Positions 61,289 through 64,000 of a DNA stretch of 64,000 nt are shown one piece after another. Position 1 is the stretch's first letter. Each line of letters starts with the position of its first letter. Location: NCBI GenBank assembly GCA_018660835.1, contig JABJJN010000056.1:186001-250000 (forward strand). The letters are read 5' to 3'. The stretch is from Gemmatimonadota bacterium. Lineage in GTDB: Bacteria; Latescibacterota; UBA2968; UBA8231. The position numbers were made by a program, and so were the translations under genes. The notes under the pieces are model-generated. The model searched no databases and was not told where the DNA came from. It saw only the letters and a list, made by a program, of their open reading frames with translations.

Positions 61289-64000
61289 GAGTGCTTAGCC
61301 TTCTCCTGATTCTGACGATCGCCGCTTGTGACCATGAAAAATCGTCCAATTCCGCCGCGAAAGTGGGTACACTGGTCGTCTCGCCACTGATGATCTCCGC
61401 CAAGGGACTGCGCGCAGAATACGATTCGCTAGTCGTCGAGCTGACCTCCGAGTCGGGAACCCTTCATGGTAGATTTCCCATTCAGGACAATCGCGCTTCC
61501 TTCCACTTTGACTCGGTCCCTGTGGACGATTGGATGGTGCACGTTTCGATTCTGGGAACTCCTGGGGTGGACGGATCAGTACGCCGTGTCCTGTACGCTG
61601 GCTCGTCAAGTGCCACTGTCACGCGAAACAAGACGGATACGGTCTCGGTGAAGATCACTGCCGTAGACCCTTCAGCAACAACCGATGGCGTTGACATATC
61701 GCCCATTCAACCGATCAAGAATGAGACGGTCCTTGCCGCGGTCAGTGGTACCAAAGCGTCACACACGACGCCGATTTTTGAGTGGAACTGGGGAGATCGA
61801 TCAACTGTATATAGAACCAGCGAGGCCCAGTCGAGTCACACCTTCGCAGACTCTGGAACATACACCCTCGAAGTTTCGGTAAGAGATTCCGCAGCTGCCG
61901 ATTTCGTTCTCGTGGTCCGACAGGTCACGATTCCCGTCCTTCTCCCCGCGATGATCACGTCTGAGCAGGAGGAATTCGACTTTGGTGACATCGATGTAGG
62001 GGCAGTCAAAGTACAAGAGGTTCAAGTGGTGAACAGAGGGGGAGTCCCGGGAGCCGTTACGCTTCTGGGGGACAGCCCCTTCGCTCTGGTTAGCGATTCA
62101 TTGTCGGTTCAACCTGGCCCAAGCACGATTTCGGTCTTCTTCCGGCCCGACTCACCAGGCGACTGGGTGGACACTCTCGCCATGCATCCCTCTCAGGATG
62201 TCGTTCTCATAGGGTCTGCATCTGCGCAGAATCGGAGACCTACTGCTGTGGTCAACAGTAACTACCACGTGTTGAGTGGTGACACAGTCCTCGTGGATGG
62301 TCAGGGCAGCTTCGATTCCGACGGCGACAGCCTTCGCTTCAACTGGACGCAGGTGACGGGGACACCCCTCGCGTTTGATTCATCTGCCCCCTCGGTGTCC
62401 TTTCTCAATCTGCCAACCGGCATCTACAAATTCAGACTTGAAGTGTCTGACGGATCTCTTTCGCATACCGACAGTGTGACAGCGACGGTGGTAGACCTCA
62501 TCGCACAAACGGGTGTACGCGATGGGCCCGATTCGCACAGTGTCCGTCTCGGAGATGCCTTTTTCGAACTTCGCGCCGTCGGCGACATCCAGGTGGAGGA
62601 CTTGACCTTTACGTGGCAGCAGCTGGTTGGCATTGGTGGGCTGGACTCAAACATCGTGGTGATGAATGACTTCATCACCACACCGGTGCTGCTGAACACA
62701 TACGAGCTGAAAACCAAGGCGCCAACCGTCCAGATACCTGTTCCCCCTTTGCGTGGTATGTATCTTTTTGCCCTGGTGATCGAGGACTCAGCAGCGGGAC
62801 TCATCAGTCCACCCGACACGCTGGTTCTCAATGTCAGGAGCCAGCCGCCGCAGGTGGAGATCATCGGCGAAGGCTCAGTTTTCGTCGGTAACAGCACGAT
62901 TCTGACCGCCGAGGCAAGCGATGACATGGGGGACACGCTGCTCTATTCGTGGATTGGAGATGGTGCAACCTATCTGTCGTCCAGAACGACGAGAGAGGTC
63001 CTCTTTGAGCCTCCGTCTCCCGGAACGTACAGTGTCGCGGTAATGGCCCAAGACGGAGATCCACAATCAACCCTGTCGGACCCGCTGCAGATCACCGTTC
63101 CCAACAGGCCGCCTATAGCACTGGTAAGCAGATCTGACATCCTCACGACAGCAGGCGGGAAGATTGATCTGGATGCGACGTTCAGTGTGGACCCTGATGG
63201 GAGTCAACTGTTATTCCTTTGGACGCAGATCGAAGGACCCGCAACAGAGATCGTCAATTCCCGACAGCCGATCGCCCAACCTGAGCTACGACTACCCGGA
63301 CGCTACGTATTCAGCGCCACGGTCAGTGATGGTGAGTTGATTGCCGATCCTCCTGCTTCTTCGACAGTTGTCGTCACACATTTGCCCGACAATGAGACGC
63401 CCGCTGTTCGATTCCTCGACAGCGGCCCCCTGACGAACATCGCCCTCGTAGAAACGACGCTGTCAGACGTGGGCCCGTCCGAACCTATATCGCTTACGCT
63501 GACGACGGATCAGATTCGTGACGAGGAGCGGCTATTCTTCGATTTCGAGATTGAGCCGCCGGATGCGATCGACGTACCCACCGCCTACGCTTTTCAGGGA
63601 GAGTGGTTTTCAGTGGCATCGGTTGAGGAAGGCGGTACACCTGGAACGGGCTCTATACGCGTCGATACATTCCCGGGTGCGGAGGGGGCCTCAGCGGATA
63701 CGCTGGCGGTGGCTGTGTTTGAGACGTCACCAGCCTTTGGAACGGGAGATGTCGCAACGATACGGGTCACACGGCTGCGTACCTCCGACGCCGAGCTGGA
63801 TCTGGTTCTGAGTCTGGCAATCAATGGTGGGATTCCCACGAATCGTGAGCCAATCGCAGACGCCGGACAAAGTTTTCAGATTTCCCTTGATGAACAGATC
63901 TTCGTGAGTGGTTCCGCCAGCACCGATGCAGATGGCGATTCACTGTCCTTCGAGTGGTCCCAGACTTCCGGCCCAGGAGCCATTCTGCTCAATTCGAATC
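61285..64000 (+). CDS. PKD-repeat surface lipoprotein (C-terminus beyond window)
   Basis: The frame opens at ATG 61285, overlapping the caspase stop codon (ATGA), and stays open for 905 codons to the right edge. It has a lipoprotein leader 'LSLLLILTIAAC' (Cys after I-A-A), then at least five PKD/REJ-type beta-sandwich repeats with 'FEWNWGDRS', 'DSDGDSLRFNWTQVTGTPL', 'DDMGDTLLYSWIGDG', 'DPDGSQLLFLWTQIEGP' and 'DADGDSLSFEWSQTSGPG'. An ASPM/choice-of-anchor-like domain ('EFDFGDIDVGAVKVQEVQVVNRG') is also present. It is likely a long surface protein made together with the caspase, as its substrate, scaffold or anchor. The C-terminus is not seen. Confidence 0.85.
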   Translation, partial: MRVLSLLLILTIAACDHEKSSNSAAKVGTLVVSPLMISAKGLRAEYDSLVVELTSESGTLHGRFPIQDNRASFHFDSVPVDDWMVHVSILGTPGVDGSVRRVLYAGSSSATVTRNKTDTVSVKITAVDPSATTDGVDISPIQPIKNETVLAAVSGTKASHTTPIFEWNWGDRSTVYRTSEAQSSHTFADSGTYTLEVSVRDSAAADFVLVVRQVTIPVLLPAMITSEQEEFDFGDIDVGAVKVQEVQVVNRGGVPGAVTLLGDSPFALVSDSLSVQPGPSTISVFFRPDSPGDWVDTLAMHPSQDVVLIGSASAQNRRPTAVVNSNYHVLSGDTVLVDGQGSFDSDGDSLRFNWTQVTGTPLAFDSSAPSVSFLNLPTGIYKFRLEVSDGSLSHTDSVTATVVDLIAQTGVRDGPDSHSVRLGDAFFELRAVGDIQVEDLTFTWQQLVGIGGLDSNIVVMNDFITTPVLLNTYELKTKAPTVQIPVPPLRGMYLFALVIEDSAAGLISPPDTLVLNVRSQPPQVEIIGEGSVFVGNSTILTAEASDDMGDTLLYSWIGDGATYLSSRTTREVLFEPPSPGTYSVAVMAQDGDPQSTLSDPLQITVPNRPPIALVSRSDILTTAGGKIDLDATFSVDPDGSQLLFLWTQIEGPATEIVNSRQPIAQPELRLPGRYVFSATVSDGELIADPPASSTVVVTHLPDNETPAVRFLDSGPLTNIALVETTLSDVGPSEPISLTLTTDQIRDEERLFFDFEIEPPDAIDVPTAYAFQGEWFSVASVEEGGTPGTGSIRVDTFPGAEGASADTLAVAVFETSPAFGTGDVATIRVTRLRTSDAELDLVLSLAINGGIPTNREPIADAGQSFQISLDEQIFVSGSASTDADGDSLSFEWSQTSGPGAILLNSN

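Noticed and set aside
1..64000. Search for CRISPR arrays, tRNA/rRNA genes, phage genes and insertion-sequence ends
   Set aside because: No regularly spaced repeats, no tRNA-like cloverleaf with the T-loop pattern, no transposase or integrase motifs were seen; the only dispersed repeat is the promoter cassette.

Overview
The window looks like a chromosomal piece of an uncultured, GC-rich, Gram-negative bacterium, most likely of the FCB/Latescibacterota-Poribacteria type. This placement is inferred from gene content: secreted proteins ending in an 'NYPNPFN' type-A sorting domain (type IX secretion style), many PhyH-family (phytanoyl-CoA dioxygenase-like) proteins, several URO-D-family proteins, FG-GAP/VCBS propellers, heparinase-like and beta-helix enzymes. 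I see no rRNA, tRNA, CRISPR array, prophage or insertion sequence.

Layout. 1-3.4 kb (minus strand): an Old Yellow Enzyme cut by the window edge; a cytochrome c-redoxin whose active site is W-UGA-G-P-C with a hairpin just downstream (strong selenoprotein candidate); an ECF sigma factor with a membrane partner. 3.5-6.4 kb (plus): class I fumarase translationally coupled to a PhyH-HEAT fusion. 6.4-15 kb: a VCBS propeller, a GNAT acetyltransferase, a heparinase II/III-like enzyme with a small lipoprotein, and a CocE-type hydrolase. 14.9-17.5 kb (minus): nirK-nirV-sco, a copper nitrite reductase operon with a palindromic upstream site. 17.7-24.1 kb: PhyH, nucleoside hydrolase, glycosidase-like protein, HAD phosphatase, a gutted PhyH pseudogene, an alpha/beta hydrolase and an MFS carrier. 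24.1-26.8 kb: a near-consensus sigma-54 promoter in front of a 34-residue membrane peptide, convergent with a Na/Pi symporter and a universal stress protein. 27-41 kb: sorting-domain esterase, GMC oxidoreductase, NeuB-like synthase, two PhyH genes, and two large FG-GAP/ASPIC proteins. 41-45.6 kb: an AAA ATPase-transmembrane-transglutaminase-TPR protein and a tandem PhyH protein. 45.9-55 kb: three URO-D proteins, a GH43-like propeller, a beta-helix protein and a sorting-domain FGE-like protein. 55.2-64 kb: a hybrid histidine-kinase-like protein with triplicated sensor modules, gene remnants, a DMT permease, and a small-membrane-protein/caspase/PKD-lipoprotein operon running off the right edge.

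The genes suggest a scavenger of complex glycans and small metabolites: secreted hydrolases and binding propellers outside, nucleoside hydrolase, glycosidase, oxidoreductases and transporters inside, with nitrite respiration as an energy option. The observations most worth following are the selenocysteine redoxin with a bacterial SECIS-like hairpin, the set of PhyH proteins whose HxD iron-binding motif reads HxG (the signature of Fe/2-oxoglutarate halogenases), and a repeated sigma-70-like promoter cassette (three copies) upstream of PhyH and propeller genes.
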